Source: an uncultured Rhodanobacter sp.
GTDB taxonomy: Bacteria; Pseudomonadota; Gammaproteobacteria; Xanthomonadales; Rhodanobacteraceae
DNA length: 17,843 nucleotides
Reading direction: 5' to 3'
Assembly (NCBI GenBank): GCA_903827735.1
Contig: CAIKJM010000460.1
Location: 1 to 17,843 of the forward strand
The position numbers were made by a program, and so were the translations under genes. Positions 7,004 to 16,300 of this stretch are shown piece by piece (position 1 is the first letter of the stretch; every line of letters begins with the position of its first letter). The notes below the pieces were generated by a model, which was not told the DNA's origin, made no database searches, and saw nothing but the letters and a program-made list of their open reading frames with translations.

Positions 7004-7450
7004 TTAGACCGACGGCGTTGAATCAGGCTCCGGCGTCGAATCAGTATCGGCCCTCGGCAGCGCCTCGGTCAGCCCCAGCGTGGCATGGGCCTGCACTCGC
7101 TCGATCGCTTCGACTAGGTCGTTACCGCCAAACGGCTTACGCAAATAGACGCTGCGTTGGGGCAAGTCACGTTCGTCGGTATTAGGATCGGCTGAAATCA
7201 CAATCAAGCCGACGTCCGGATGTTGGAGCCTGGCCAGATTGCAGACGTCGATACCGTTGATCTCACCTGCCAGCAGCACATCGGCAATGAGCACGTCCAC
7301 ACGCTCCTGCGTCGACAGAAAATGGGACGCGCCGCTGGACCCCACAGCGCACTGAATGCGAAATCCGCCCTTGCCTTCCAGCAAGATGCGCATGGTCTCC
7401 AGCACCGCGTGATCATCGTCAACGATAAGGACGACCGTGTCGGTGTCCAT
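7004..7450 (-). CDS. Single-domain response regulator (CheY-like receiver)
   Basis: A 148-residue cytoplasmic receiver without an output domain. It has the acidic cluster D11-D12-D13 (VLIVDDDHAV), phospho-acceptor D57 (VLIADVLL), S86 (LIVISADP) and K105 in YLRKPFGGNDL, so all residues for phosphorylation are present. After about residue 125 comes a low-complexity acidic tail (RADTDSTPEPDSTPSV) with no recognisable domain. The ATG at 7448-7450 has a strong AGGGGAAGG ribosome-binding site. The gene lies 135 bases downstream of the diguanylate cyclase on the same strand and could be co-transcribed with it. No histidine kinase is adjacent, so its kinase and target are unknown. Confidence 0.9.
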   Translation of the reverse strand: MDTDTVVLIVDDDHAVLETMRILLEGKGGFRIQCAVGSSGASHFLSTQERVDVLIADVLLAGEINGIDVCNLARLQHPDVGLIVISADPNTDERDLPQRSVYLRKPFGGNDLVEAIERVQAHATLGLTEALPRADTDSTPEPDSTPSV

Positions 7451-7585
7451 GATGGCCTTCCCCTGAGTCTTGCAGCGTGATCGATATTCCCCTCAACAGG
7501 ATTCTACTCGACCACGACGTTCGCGCGAGCCTCCCCGGCACGAGACGCGTAGTGCCGCATCCACATCGTGAGATCGTGCGAATCG

Positions 7586-9382
7586 CTAGCGCGATTGTCC
7601 TCGCTCGGCGCCACCCGGCGAACGCGCCGCTGCGCGAGTTTCGTAAAGTCGCTTGTCGGCCGTGGCCAGCATGTGCTCCAGCGGCTCACCGGTATGGCGG
7701 TAGGATGCGCCCATCGTGAAACCAATCGGCGCGGTCCGCCGATCGTCATCAATCCGTTTCACAACCGCCTGGGTGAGCTCGTTGTCGGCGTGCCGCAGCA
7801 GCACTGCAAACTCGTCGCCCCCCAGTCGGACCACGGCGTCTTCCGGACGCAGGTGGTTGGATAGGAATTTCGCCATGCCCACCAGCACTTCGTCGCCACG
7901 CTGATGGCCGAACTGATCGTTGATCTGCTTGAAGCGATCCAGATCGAAAGTGATGCATCCCCAGCGATCAAGGTCGCCCATCGACGCGGCCAGCTCGGTA
8001 ACAAACCGTCGGTTGAAGCAGCCCGTCAGCGGGTCGCGTACCGACCACTCTTCCAGCTTGCGCTGGTGCTGCTGGCGCTCGGTGATATCCTGCGCGTGGC
8101 CTAGCACGTACGGCTCGTCATCATCCTCATCGAGCACGTTGTGGTATTCCCAGATACGCACGCTGCCGTCGCCGCCGATGAGCTCCAGCACGCCGGAATC
8201 GGATCCAGTGGCAAAAACACGATCGAGATAACGCTGGAAGCCGTCGCGACGCTCCGGAGGCATGATGTCCGCCAGCGAGCGCCCAAGCAGCTCGGCGATC
8301 GAATACCCGAGCGAACGCGCCGCTGCCGGATTGACCGAGAGCAGAATGCCGTCGGCGTCATGAGTACAGATCAGCCCCAGGCTATATTCGAAAAGTTTAC
8401 GGAAGCGCCTATCGCTGTCCTCCAGCGCTTTCACCGCGCGCTTGCGCAGGGTGACGTCCTGAAAGGCACCGACCAGCCGCGACGGCACGCCGTGCTCGAG
8501 CTCCACGTTGCCCACGGCACGAACCCAGATATGGCGGCCAGTCGCGGTGATAAAAGGCAATTCAAGATCCCACCCGCGGCCTTCTTCCAGACCTTTCTGC
8601 ACGGCGGCCTGCACGATCTCACGCGCCTGTGGCGCATAAAAATCCAACGCTTCTTTTAGCGTGGGTGCGTAACCCGGCGGCACATCATGGATACGGCAGG
8701 TTTCGTCGGACCAGAGAATTTCGTTGGTAAGTAAATTGACCTCCCAGCCGCCAACCCCGGCTGCTCGCCCCGTTCGGTCCAGAAATGCCTCACTGGCCCG
8801 CAGTTTTTCTTCCAGCCGGTCGGCGATCTCAGCCTCGTGCTCGAGCGCGGCATTTTTTTCCAGCAGCACAGCGCGCTGGTCAAGCGCTTCCGACGCCGCC
8901 CTGGCCAATTCCTGCAGTGCTTGCCGCTGATTCTCGGTCAGCGCGTTGACCCGACGATCGATGACACATAGCGCGCCCATGCGCAGACCGTCATTCAATG
9001 TGATGGGAGCGCCCGCATAAAAGCGCATATCGGGATGACCGGTCACGAGCGGGTTATCAGCGAAACGGGCGTCGCCCAACGCGTCCGGAATTTCCATGAC
9101 GTCGTCGCCCCGAATCGTGTGGGAGCAGAACGAAATATCGCGCGGCGTTTCGGAGATGCCGGCCAGCCCGACGTTGGACTTGAACCACTGGCGGCTCTCG
9201 TCTACCAGGGTGATCAGGGCGATCGGCATACCGGTGACCAGCGCTGCCGCCTTGGTGAGCGCGTCAAAGAGCGGTTCGGCCTGCGTATCCAGAATATTCA
9301 ACGATCGCAGTCGCGCGATCCGGGTTTGCTCGAGAGCACCCTCTTCGAACGGCGATGTGCTGGTGATGTCGGCTGTCTGCAT
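7586..9382 (-). CDS. Diguanylate cyclase with GAF-PAS-PAS-GGDEF domains
   Basis: A 598-residue soluble signalling enzyme expected to make c-di-GMP from two GTP. No membrane segment is seen. Domains in order: GAF (about 20-170; ESRQWFKSNVGL, DISFCSHTIRG, RFYAGAPI, MGALCVIDRR). A charged helix follows (170-200), then PAS1 with PAC (about 200-320; GGWEVNLLTNEILWSDE, VGAFQDVTLRKRA), PAS2 (about 325-440; DGILLSVNPAAARSLGY, GHAQDITERQ) and GGDEF (450-590). The catalytic domain starts at DPLTGCFNRRF (450), has metal-binding Asp in FDLDRFKQIND and an intact GGDEF at 521-525. An RPED inhibitory site lies at 512-515, five residues before it, so product feedback is expected. The part after GGDEF is shorter than usual (about 30 residues to TMGAS), which is odd. 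No EAL domain is present. The ATG has only a weak ribosome-binding site. Confidence 0.93.
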   Translation of the reverse strand: MQTADITSTSPFEEGALEQTRIARLRSLNILDTQAEPLFDALTKAAALVTGMPIALITLVDESRQWFKSNVGLAGISETPRDISFCSHTIRGDDVMEIPDALGDARFADNPLVTGHPDMRFYAGAPITLNDGLRMGALCVIDRRVNALTENQRQALQELARAASEALDQRAVLLEKNAALEHEAEIADRLEEKLRASEAFLDRTGRAAGVGGWEVNLLTNEILWSDETCRIHDVPPGYAPTLKEALDFYAPQAREIVQAAVQKGLEEGRGWDLELPFITATGRHIWVRAVGNVELEHGVPSRLVGAFQDVTLRKRAVKALEDSDRRFRKLFEYSLGLICTHDADGILLSVNPAAARSLGYSIAELLGRSLADIMPPERRDGFQRYLDRVFATGSDSGVLELIGGDGSVRIWEYHNVLDEDDDEPYVLGHAQDITERQQHQRKLEEWSVRDPLTGCFNRRFVTELAASMGDLDRWGCITFDLDRFKQINDQFGHQRGDEVLVGMAKFLSNHLRPEDAVVRLGGDEFAVLLRHADNELTQAVVKRIDDDRRTAPIGFTMGASYRHTGEPLEHMLATADKRLYETRAAARSPGGAERGQSR

Positions 9383-9613
9383 CGCGGCTCAGGCTCAGTA
9401 TCGTGGCTGTGCGCGCCTAGATTAACCCACCCGGCTTCGCAAACCGGTGGCGTTTTGCGGTGCCACGTGCCGAAAACGTGCCCACGTTCATCTTATCGAC
9501 GGAAATAGCGCGGGCTACCATCCGGATATTTATGCGGATAGCGCAATTTCAGTTGCCTTCCCGCCTTGTCAATGGCTCAATAGCCGCGCTAAACAGCCCG
9601 GGGAGCTGCCGTC

Positions 9614-9892
9614 TTGACTGCCGTCGAAAAAATCATCCTTTTTACCGCCATGATCCTTTCAGTCATGGCGTGCCAACAGTCGCCCGATCCAGGAGCGCTG
9701 CGAGCGGCGCATTACGACCCCGCGCAGTATTTTGACAACGATCGTTTGCGTGCCAATACGCTGATCGCCTGCCGTGCTGGCAGTGTGCAGGACCAAACGC
9801 GGTGGTCAACGTTATATGCCTGCCGCACGTCGGCGTCGACGGAGATGGCCAAGCACCGCGGCTGGAAGCCAAGTATCGGTTCACCGCGTTAA
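9614..9892 (+). CDS. Small lipoprotein of unknown function, weak EexN-like pattern
   Basis: A 92-residue predicted lipoprotein. The start is a TTG at 9614, supported by GGGGAG about 9 bases upstream. The next ATG (9650) would leave only six residues before the lipid-modified Cys, too short for a signal. From TTG the signal MTAVEKIILFTAMILSVMAC gives C20 as the lipidation site. The mature part reads DNDRLRANTLIACRAGS, then LYACRTSASTEMAKHRGW. The pattern of a leucine/arginine helix ending in a Cys, a short gap and a second Cys followed by small residues recalls EexN-family entry-exclusion lipoproteins, but only loosely. No conjugation genes are nearby, so entry exclusion is not claimed. It converges on the 74-residue gene at 9935. 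Confidence 0.6.
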   Translation: MTAVEKIILFTAMILSVMACQQSPDPGALRAAHYDPAQYFDNDRLRANTLIACRAGSVQDQTRWSTLYACRTSASTEMAKHRGWKPSIGSPR

Positions 9893-9934
9893 GTCGAGGG
9901 AGCGATCGACCGCTGATCCAACCAATGATGTAGC

Positions 9935-10159
9935 TCACGCCTCCGCCAACGCCGGCATCCAAGCAGCGCGCGCCAACGACCGAGGCTGATAGTCGCGCTG
10001 AGTAGACGAGCGCTCCGTGCTAGTGGTCAGCACGACACAGTCAATCGTGTTGCCCATATAGAGCGCATGCTCCCGTGCCTGCGCTTCGGTGCTGAAATGC
10101 TGAGGCTTCAACTTGCGACCCTGGTGGAAGCCGCACACTACAAACGTCGTGGTATTCAT
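9935..10159 (-). CDS. Hypothetical 74-residue protein
   Basis: I do not recognise this protein. From the ATG at 10157-10159 it begins MNTTTFVVCGFHQGRKLKP, then STEAQAREHALYMGNTIDCVVL, and ends in a basic, alanine-rich tail. There is no signal peptide or membrane segment. The middle could form a small beta-alpha-beta unit (FVVCGF, a helix AQAREHALYMG, then DCVVLTT). A longer frame is open upstream to 10393, but its extra residues look like random coding. The ribosome-binding site is weak. It converges with the small lipoprotein across a 42-base gap that has no T-rich terminator. The coding call rests on frame length and the tidy N-terminal half only. Confidence 0.45.
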   Translation of the reverse strand: MNTTTFVVCGFHQGRKLKPQHFSTEAQAREHALYMGNTIDCVVLTTSTERSSTQRDYQPRSLARAAWMPALAEA

Positions 10160-10559
10160 CGTGATATCTCGTGAGGTCGCCTTAGCTTGCAGCGCGAATG
10201 TGTCAGGAGATAAGACAAGAGTTCGTGATGGCGAGCGGTGACGTTTAATACCTTTTCGCTGTCGGTTTCCCAGAGACGAGAGCGCGCGTTTTTCGGCGCG
10301 GTCCGTGTGGTTGAGGGACGGACCGAAAAGCTGGCGAGCGACATGCAAGTAATTGCGGCAGAACCGCCCTCTATTGCGACGCCAAGCGTGCATTTGACGC
10401 CATTTGAGAGCTTCTCCAAACGCTGCGAAAGCCCTATCCTCGCGGCCTTGCCATCATTGTTACTATGTATCGAATCGACGCTGTCGCGAGCTTTCAAATC
10501 TCGCCCGCCTGCGCTGTTCGATATTCGGGCGATTGGCGCGTACCTCCGGCGGCAAGTTT
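10160..10559. other. Gene-free 400-base spacer upstream of the RND operon
   Basis: No convincing gene lies here. Open frames on both strands have no recognisable domain, and the plus-strand one overlaps the outer-membrane factor. The spacer should hold the promoter of the RND operon and that of the minus-strand 74-residue gene. No good sigma-70 hexamer pair was found by eye. One clear dyad lies at 10299-10325. Confidence 0.5.
10299..10325. promoter_or_regulatory. Inverted repeat upstream of the RND efflux operon
   Basis: CGGTCCGT (10299-10306) and ACGGACCG (10318-10325) are perfect reverse complements around an 11-base spacer. It is about 235 bases before the start of the outer-membrane factor. 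No T-run follows on either strand, so it is not a typical terminator. It is a candidate operator or leader hairpin for the efflux operon. Confidence 0.35.
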
Positions 10560-12149
10560 ATGGGCATCTCAAAAAAATCAGATAAGACGTCAGGGCCGAT
10601 CGGAAAGGCCGGTGTCACCATGCTTTGCAGCGTGCTGGTGGCTAGTTGTGCAGTGGGCCCCAACTTCAAACGACCCGCTGCGCCCACGGTTGCCGCTTAC
10701 ACCGATCATCCGCTGACGACGACGGCCACAACGGAGAACCTCAGCGGCGGCCAAGCGCAGCAGTTCACCAGCGGCGCCGATATCCCCGGCGACTGGTGGA
10801 CGCTGTTTCACTCCGTGCCGCTGAATGCGCTGATCGAACAGTCGCTCAAGCACAACGCCGATCTCAAGGCCGCGCAGGCCGCGCTGCTGGTGGCCAATGA
10901 AACCACCAAGGCCGGACGCGGCGCGTTCTACCCCTCCGTCGCAGGCAGTTTCTCGGCCTCGCGCGAAAAAGACCCGCCCGGCTCACTCGCCCCGGTGCCC
11001 AGCAACAACGCCTACCGCTACAACCTGTTCACCCCGCAGCTGAGCATCTCGTACGCGCCGGACATCTTCGGCCTGAACCGCCGTACGGTGGAGTCGCTGC
11101 AGGCGCAGGAGCAGGCCGTCCGCTTTCAGACCATCGCCACGCAGATCACGTTGAGCACCAACGTGGTCGCTGCCGTCGTGCAGGAGGCCGCGCTGCAGGC
11201 TCAGGTCGATGCGACCCGCCAGCTGGTCGAGATCAATACGCACATGTTGAAAATCCTGCAGTATCAGCTGAGCAAAGGCTACGTCGGGCGGCTCGACGTT
11301 GCCGCGCAGGAGTCGCAGCTGGCGCAGGTGGTCGCCACGCTGCCGCCGCTGATCAAGCAGCTGGCGCAACAGAAAGACGCGCTGGCCGTGCTGGTCGGCC
11401 AGTTCCCGAACCAGCTGCCGCATCAGACGTTCGATCTGGCCAGCCTACAGCTGCCGCAGAATCTACCGGTAAGCCTGCCCTCGACCCTGGTGTCGCAGCG
11501 TCCCGACGTGCGACAAGCCGAGGCGAATATGCACGCCGCAAGCGCGCAGATCGGCGTAGCCATCGCCAACCGCCTGCCGAATATCGCGCTGACCGCCAAC
11601 GTCGGCAGCACCGGTCTCGCGCTAAACCAAGTGTTCCAGTCGGGTACCGGCTTCTGGAACATCGGCTCGACCATTACCGCGCCGATTTTTCAGGGCGGCA
11701 CGCTCCTGCATCAGGAACGCGCCGCCAAAGCTGCATATGTCGAAGCGGCCGAGCAGTATCGCGGCACCGTGCTGAGCGCGTTCCAGAACGTCGCCGACAC
11801 CCTCACCGCGCTGGAGCAGGATGCTGACGCGCTGAAAGCATCGGCCCACGCAACCGATGCCGCCAAGGTCACACTGGATCTATCGCAGCGCCAGTGGAAA
11901 GCCGGTTACACCAACTACCTTTCGCTGCTGACGGCCGAACAGGGCTATCAGCAGGCGCGCATCAATCTGGTGCAGGCGCAGGCCAATCGTTTTGCCGACA
12001 CCGCCGCGCTGTTTCAAGCACTGGGCGGCGGCTGGTGGAACCGGTCCGACCTCACCGGCACGCCATCGATGCCAAGCGACGCTGACACCAGCGCCCAACC
12101 ACCTTCTGCGAGCAGCACGAATGCCATGCGGACAAAAAATGACAAGTAA
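10560..12149 (+). CDS. RND efflux outer-membrane factor (NodT/OprM-type lipoprotein)
   Basis: A 529-residue outer-membrane channel of a tripartite pump; first gene of the operon. The ATG at 10560 begins a lipoprotein signal whose lipobox is LVASC, placing the lipidated Cys at C30. It is followed by AVGPNFKRPAAP, the classic N-terminus of NodT-family channels. Two OEP repeats follow: GDWWTLFHSVPLNALIEQSL to about residue 290, and QRPDVRQAEANMHAASAQIG onward to the C-terminus (AALFQALGGGWW). Repeat one holds the conserved YAPDIFGLNRRTVES, repeat two the TAPIFQGGTLLHQ and AFQNVADTL stretches. An in-frame extension upstream to 10404 lacks family features and is not used. The last 11 bases overlap the adaptor's ATG at 12139, implying coupled translation. 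Confidence 0.93.
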   Translation: MGISKKSDKTSGPIGKAGVTMLCSVLVASCAVGPNFKRPAAPTVAAYTDHPLTTTATTENLSGGQAQQFTSGADIPGDWWTLFHSVPLNALIEQSLKHNADLKAAQAALLVANETTKAGRGAFYPSVAGSFSASREKDPPGSLAPVPSNNAYRYNLFTPQLSISYAPDIFGLNRRTVESLQAQEQAVRFQTIATQITLSTNVVAAVVQEAALQAQVDATRQLVEINTHMLKILQYQLSKGYVGRLDVAAQESQLAQVVATLPPLIKQLAQQKDALAVLVGQFPNQLPHQTFDLASLQLPQNLPVSLPSTLVSQRPDVRQAEANMHAASAQIGVAIANRLPNIALTANVGSTGLALNQVFQSGTGFWNIGSTITAPIFQGGTLLHQERAAKAAYVEAAEQYRGTVLSAFQNVADTLTALEQDADALKASAHATDAAKVTLDLSQRQWKAGYTNYLSLLTAEQGYQQARINLVQAQANRFADTAALFQALGGGWWNRSDLTGTPSMPSDADTSAQPPSASSTNAMRTKNDK

Positions 12150-13341
12150 TTCGCCGCGCTGTGCACGCGATACGGCAGGTAGAAAGCACCCAGTGCGACC
12201 CACCTTGGCACGATTCACAGCGCTGATGCTGGCCGCTTTCCTGATGACCGGCTGCGCGTCGAAAACCGACGACGACGCCAATTCGGCGCCAGCGTCCACC
12301 ACGCCCCACAACGTCACGATGACGGCGGAGCAGCGCCAGCACATCAAGCTCTACACGGTGACGCAATCGACCTTCCACAAGACGGTCGAGGCTACTGGCG
12401 CCGTCGATTTCGACAACGACCAGGCCACCAGCGTCATCGCACCGTTCTCCGGTCCAGTGACGAGGCTGCTGGTGTCGCCGGGCGACCACGTCAGCAAGGG
12501 CCAGCCGCTGGCCATGGTCGATTCACCGGACTTTGCCGCCGCGGTCAGCGCCTACGCCAAGGCGCTCGCCACGGCAAAAACCGACCGACGCCTGGCCGAC
12601 GCCGACAAGGATCTCGGCCAGCATGAGGGCGTTGCACAGCGCGAGAACGACCAGGCGCAAACCGACGCCGTCAACGCCGAAGCCGATCGCGATGCGGCCC
12701 TGCAGGCGCTGCTGGGCCTCGGCGTCGATCCGGCGGCGATCAAGGGGATTCAGCAAGGCCACACGCTGTCGCACATCGAGGGCGTTATCCGCTCCCCGAT
12801 CGCCGGCACCGTAGCGGAAAAACTGATCACACCCGGACTGCTTTTGCAGGCCGGCACGACGGCATGCTTTACGGTTGCCGATCTGTCGCGGGTATGGGTC
12901 ATGGCGCAGGTTTCCAGTGCCGACCTCGGCGCCATCAGCGTCGGCGATCCGGCAGAAGTGGTGACCGGCATCGACAACAAAAATTTTGTCGGGCGCGTGG
13001 ACAACATCGCCGCCCTGGTGAATCCGGATACGCGCTCGGTGATCGCCCGCGTGGTCGTGGACAACCCCGGTAATTTCCTCAAAAAGCAGATGTACGTCAC
13101 TGCGCGCATTCAATCGCGGCGGGAAAGCCAGGGCACGTTGGTGCCCGTGTCAGCGATTCTGCGCGACGACGAAAACCTGCCCTTTGTCTATATCGCGCAG
13201 CCGGACGGCAGCTTCGCGCGGCGTGCCATTACCCTGGGCGAGCGCACCGGCGATCAGTTCAATATTCCCGACGGCCTGCACGCGGGCGACCAGGTTGTGG
13301 TCGATGGCGGCATCTTCGTCCAGTTCATGCAAAACCAATGA
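12139..13341 (+). CDS. RND periplasmic adaptor (HlyD/CzcB-type membrane fusion protein)
   Basis: A 400-residue adaptor that joins the inner-membrane pump to the outer-membrane channel. ATG 12139 overlaps the previous gene by 11 bases and is favoured by coupling. The lipobox LMTGC would then be at C39. A GTG at 12193 would give a neater 20-residue signal before C21 and is a serious alternative. After the signal, VIAPFSGPVTRLLVSPGDHVSKGQPLAMV is the first half of the lipoyl domain (quoted here as landmarks VIAPFSGPV and GDHVSKGQPL). An alpha-hairpin with ATAKTDRRLADADKDL and RENDQAQTDAVNAEADRD follows. The second lipoyl half is GVIRSPIAGTVAEKLITPG. The beta-barrel region has FTVADLSRVWVMAQV. 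The C-terminus holds VPVSAILRDDE and GLHAGDQVVVDGG. No extra metal-binding His/Met N-terminal segment is seen. Its stop overlaps the pump's ATG (ATGA). Confidence 0.92.
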   Translation: MTSNSPRCARDTAGRKHPVRPTLARFTALMLAAFLMTGCASKTDDDANSAPASTTPHNVTMTAEQRQHIKLYTVTQSTFHKTVEATGAVDFDNDQATSVIAPFSGPVTRLLVSPGDHVSKGQPLAMVDSPDFAAAVSAYAKALATAKTDRRLADADKDLGQHEGVAQRENDQAQTDAVNAEADRDAALQALLGLGVDPAAIKGIQQGHTLSHIEGVIRSPIAGTVAEKLITPGLLLQAGTTACFTVADLSRVWVMAQVSSADLGAISVGDPAEVVTGIDNKNFVGRVDNIAALVNPDTRSVIARVVVDNPGNFLKKQMYVTARIQSRRESQGTLVPVSAILRDDENLPFVYIAQPDGSFARRAITLGERTGDQFNIPDGLHAGDQVVVDGGIFVQFMQNQ

Positions 13342-16300
13342 GCGACCAACTGCCTAAGGACGAGACGCCCTCGCGCACGGCGTCGATCATGAACCGGCTG
13401 GTCGGCTCCTCGCTGGCGCAGCCGCTGCTGATCATTCTGTTGACCCTGCTGCTGACCGGCGCCGGCGCACGCTCGCTGCAGCGCCTGCCGGTGGATGCGT
13501 ATCCCGACCTCTCGCCGCCGATCGTCGAGATCGTGACGCAGTGGCCCGGTCACGCCGCAGAGGAAGTGGAGCGACTCATCACCGTACCGGTCGAGCTGGC
13601 CATGAACGGCATTCCGAAAGTCGCCAACGCGCGTTCGATTTCGCTGTATGGCCTGTCCGACGTGATCATCACCTTCAACGATGGCACCGACAATAATTTC
13701 GCCCGCCAGGAAGTATTCAACCGACTCGGCGATCCCAGCCTGCCCAGCGGCGTGACGCCGTCGGTATCGCCGCTGTCAGCCCCGTCGGGCCTGATCTATC
13801 GCTACGTGCTGCAAAGCCCCGATCGCTCGCCGATGGAGCTGAAAACGCTGGAAGCGTGGACGGTGGAACCGCAATACCGGTCCGTGCCCGGCGTAGCCGA
13901 CGACTCTGGCTTTGGTGGTGGCACGATGCAGTATCAGGTGCTGCTGGATCAGGCCAAGATCGCCTCGGTCGGCCTGTCCGCGGTGCAGATCGAAGCGTCG
14001 CTGGCGGCCAACAACGACAACGCCGGCGGTGGATTCTATTCGCAGGGCGGCCAGTTCTACTACGTGCGCGGCCTCGGCCGCATGGACACGCTGGAAGACA
14101 TCGGCAACGTGGTGCTGGCCGTGCATGACGGCACGCCGATTCTGTTAAAGGACGTTGGCCGCGTGGTCATCGGCATCGCCCCGCGCCTGGGCGAATTCGG
14201 CTATGAAAAACAGGACGATGCGGTCGAAGGCGTGATCCTTTTGCGCACCGGCGAGAAAACCCAGGATGTGCTCAAACGCGTCGAGGCGAAGACGAACGAA
14301 CTCAACAACGGCGTGCTGCCCAAAGACGTCAAGATCGTGCCCTACTACGATCGCAGCGACCTGATCGCACTGACCACCAAGATCGTCGAAGACAATCTGC
14401 TGCGCGGCATGCTGCTGGTGATCGTGGTGCTGATTTTTTTCCTGTACGACTTTCGCGCAGGCCTGATCGTCGCCACCACGATTCCGCTGGCGCTGCTGTT
14501 TGCGTTTATCTGTCTGGACGTCCAGGGCGCGTCGGCGAACCTGCTGTCGATCGGTGCGATCGACTTCGGCATCCTGGTCGACGGCGCGGTCGTGATGGTG
14601 GAGAACATCTTCCGCCAGATTGCCGAACGCAAGACCGAGGGTTCGCCGCTGAGCATCCGCGGGATTATCCGGGATGCGGCAGCGGAAGTGGACCGCCCGC
14701 TGTTTTATGCCGTGGCCGTGATCGTGGTCAGCTTCCTGCCGATTTACGTGCTGTCTGGTCCGTCGGGGACCTTGTTCAAGCCGATGGCCGATACGATGAT
14801 CTTCGCCTTGGTCGGCTCGCTGATCGTCACGCTGACGCTATTGCCCGTGCTGTGCGCGTGGTTTATGCGCCGGGGCGTGCGCGAGCGGCGCAACGTGGTG
14901 TTCGAGGCGATCAAATCGGTCTATATCCGCGGGCTAGACGTATGCCTGGCCTTCCCCTGGGTCACCACGCTGGCAGCGACAGTGGTCCTGCTCGGTTCGC
15001 TGCTGCTGATCCCCCGCATCGGCGCCGAGTTCATGCCGCAGCTCGACGAAGGCGCGCTGTGGGTACGTGCGACCATGCCGTACACCATCTCGTTCGACGA
15101 ATCCGCCCGCATCACGCCAAAGATTCGCGACATCCTGCGCACCTTCCCCGAGGTCACGACCGTGGCCTCGGAGCTGGGCCGACCGGATGACGGTACGGAC
15201 TCGACCGGCTTCTTCAACGTCGAGTTCTATGTCGGCCTGAAACCCTATTCGCAGTGGAGCGGCAGCTATCGCACCAAGCCCGAACTGATCGCCGCGATCA
15301 ACCGCAAGCTGTCTGCCTTCCCCGGCATCAATTTCAACTTCACCCAGCCGGCCGAGGATGCGGTCGACGAAGCCGAGACGGGACTGAAAAGCGCGCTCGC
15401 GGTCAAAGTCTTCGGCGCCGATCTCAACACCCTGCAGCAGAAAGGCAAGGCGATCAAGCAGGTGCTGGAGAAAGTTCGCGGCATCCGCGACGTGACCCTG
15501 GTGCAGGAGCTGGGGCAGCCCAGCCTGAGCATCAAGATCAACCGTGCGGCCATCGCGCGCTATGGCCTGAACGTTTCGGACATCAATGGGCTTATCACCA
15601 CGGCGATCGGCGGCGACGTCGCCACCCAGGTGGTGCAGCAGGAGAAGCAGTTCGATCTCGTGGTGCGGCTGGAGCAGAAGTATCGCGACAATCCCGAGGA
15701 AATCGGCAACATCCTGGTCGCCACGCCGGGTGGCCAGAATATTCCGCTGCGGGAATTCGCGGACATCCAGGTGACCAACGGCGCATCGTTCATCTATCGA
15801 CAGGACAACTCGCGCTATATCGGCGTGCAGTTTTCGGTCGAGGGCCGCGATCTGGCCGGTGCCGTGGAGGATGCCATCGGGCAGGTCCACCAGAAGATCA
15901 CGCTACCGCAGGGTTATCGCCTGGACTGGGGCGGCGAATACTCCGAATACACCGCGTCGCGCGCGCAGCTCAACATCATTCTGCCGCTGACGCTGAGCTT
16001 GATCTTCCTGCTGCTGTTCACCCTGTATAGCAACTTCAAATTTCCGTTCATCACGGTGGCCGGCGTGCTGCTGTCGGCGCCGGTCGGAGGCATCGTGGCG
16101 CTATGGCTTACCGGCACGCCGTTCTCGGTGTCTTCCGGCATCGGCTTCCTGGCGCTGTTCGGTGTGTCGGTACAAACCGCGGTGGTCTACATTTCCTACG
16201 TCAACGAACTGCGGCGTGGCGGCATCGACGTGACCGAGGCGATTCGCCAGGGCGCCATCCTGCGCCTGCGCCCGATCATAATGACCGCCCTGGTCGCGGC

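Noticed and set aside
7581..7596. Inverted repeat AATCGC-TAGC-GCGATT at the end of the diguanylate cyclase gene
   Set aside because: It overlaps the stop codon, has no T-run on either strand, and the short arms are common in GC-rich DNA.
9427..9450. Hairpin CCACCCGG / CCGGTGG as a terminator
   Set aside because: The stem has a bulge, the T-run is only four bases and is not adjacent, and no gene ends there; both flanking genes start nearby.
10238..10585. 115-residue plus-strand frame in the spacer before the RND operon
   Set aside because: No recognisable domain, and it overlaps the outer-membrane factor in another frame.
14934..15890. 318-residue minus-strand frame inside the RND pump
   Set aside because: Antisense to a fully conserved pump region; Asp/Gln/His-rich content typical of a shadow frame.
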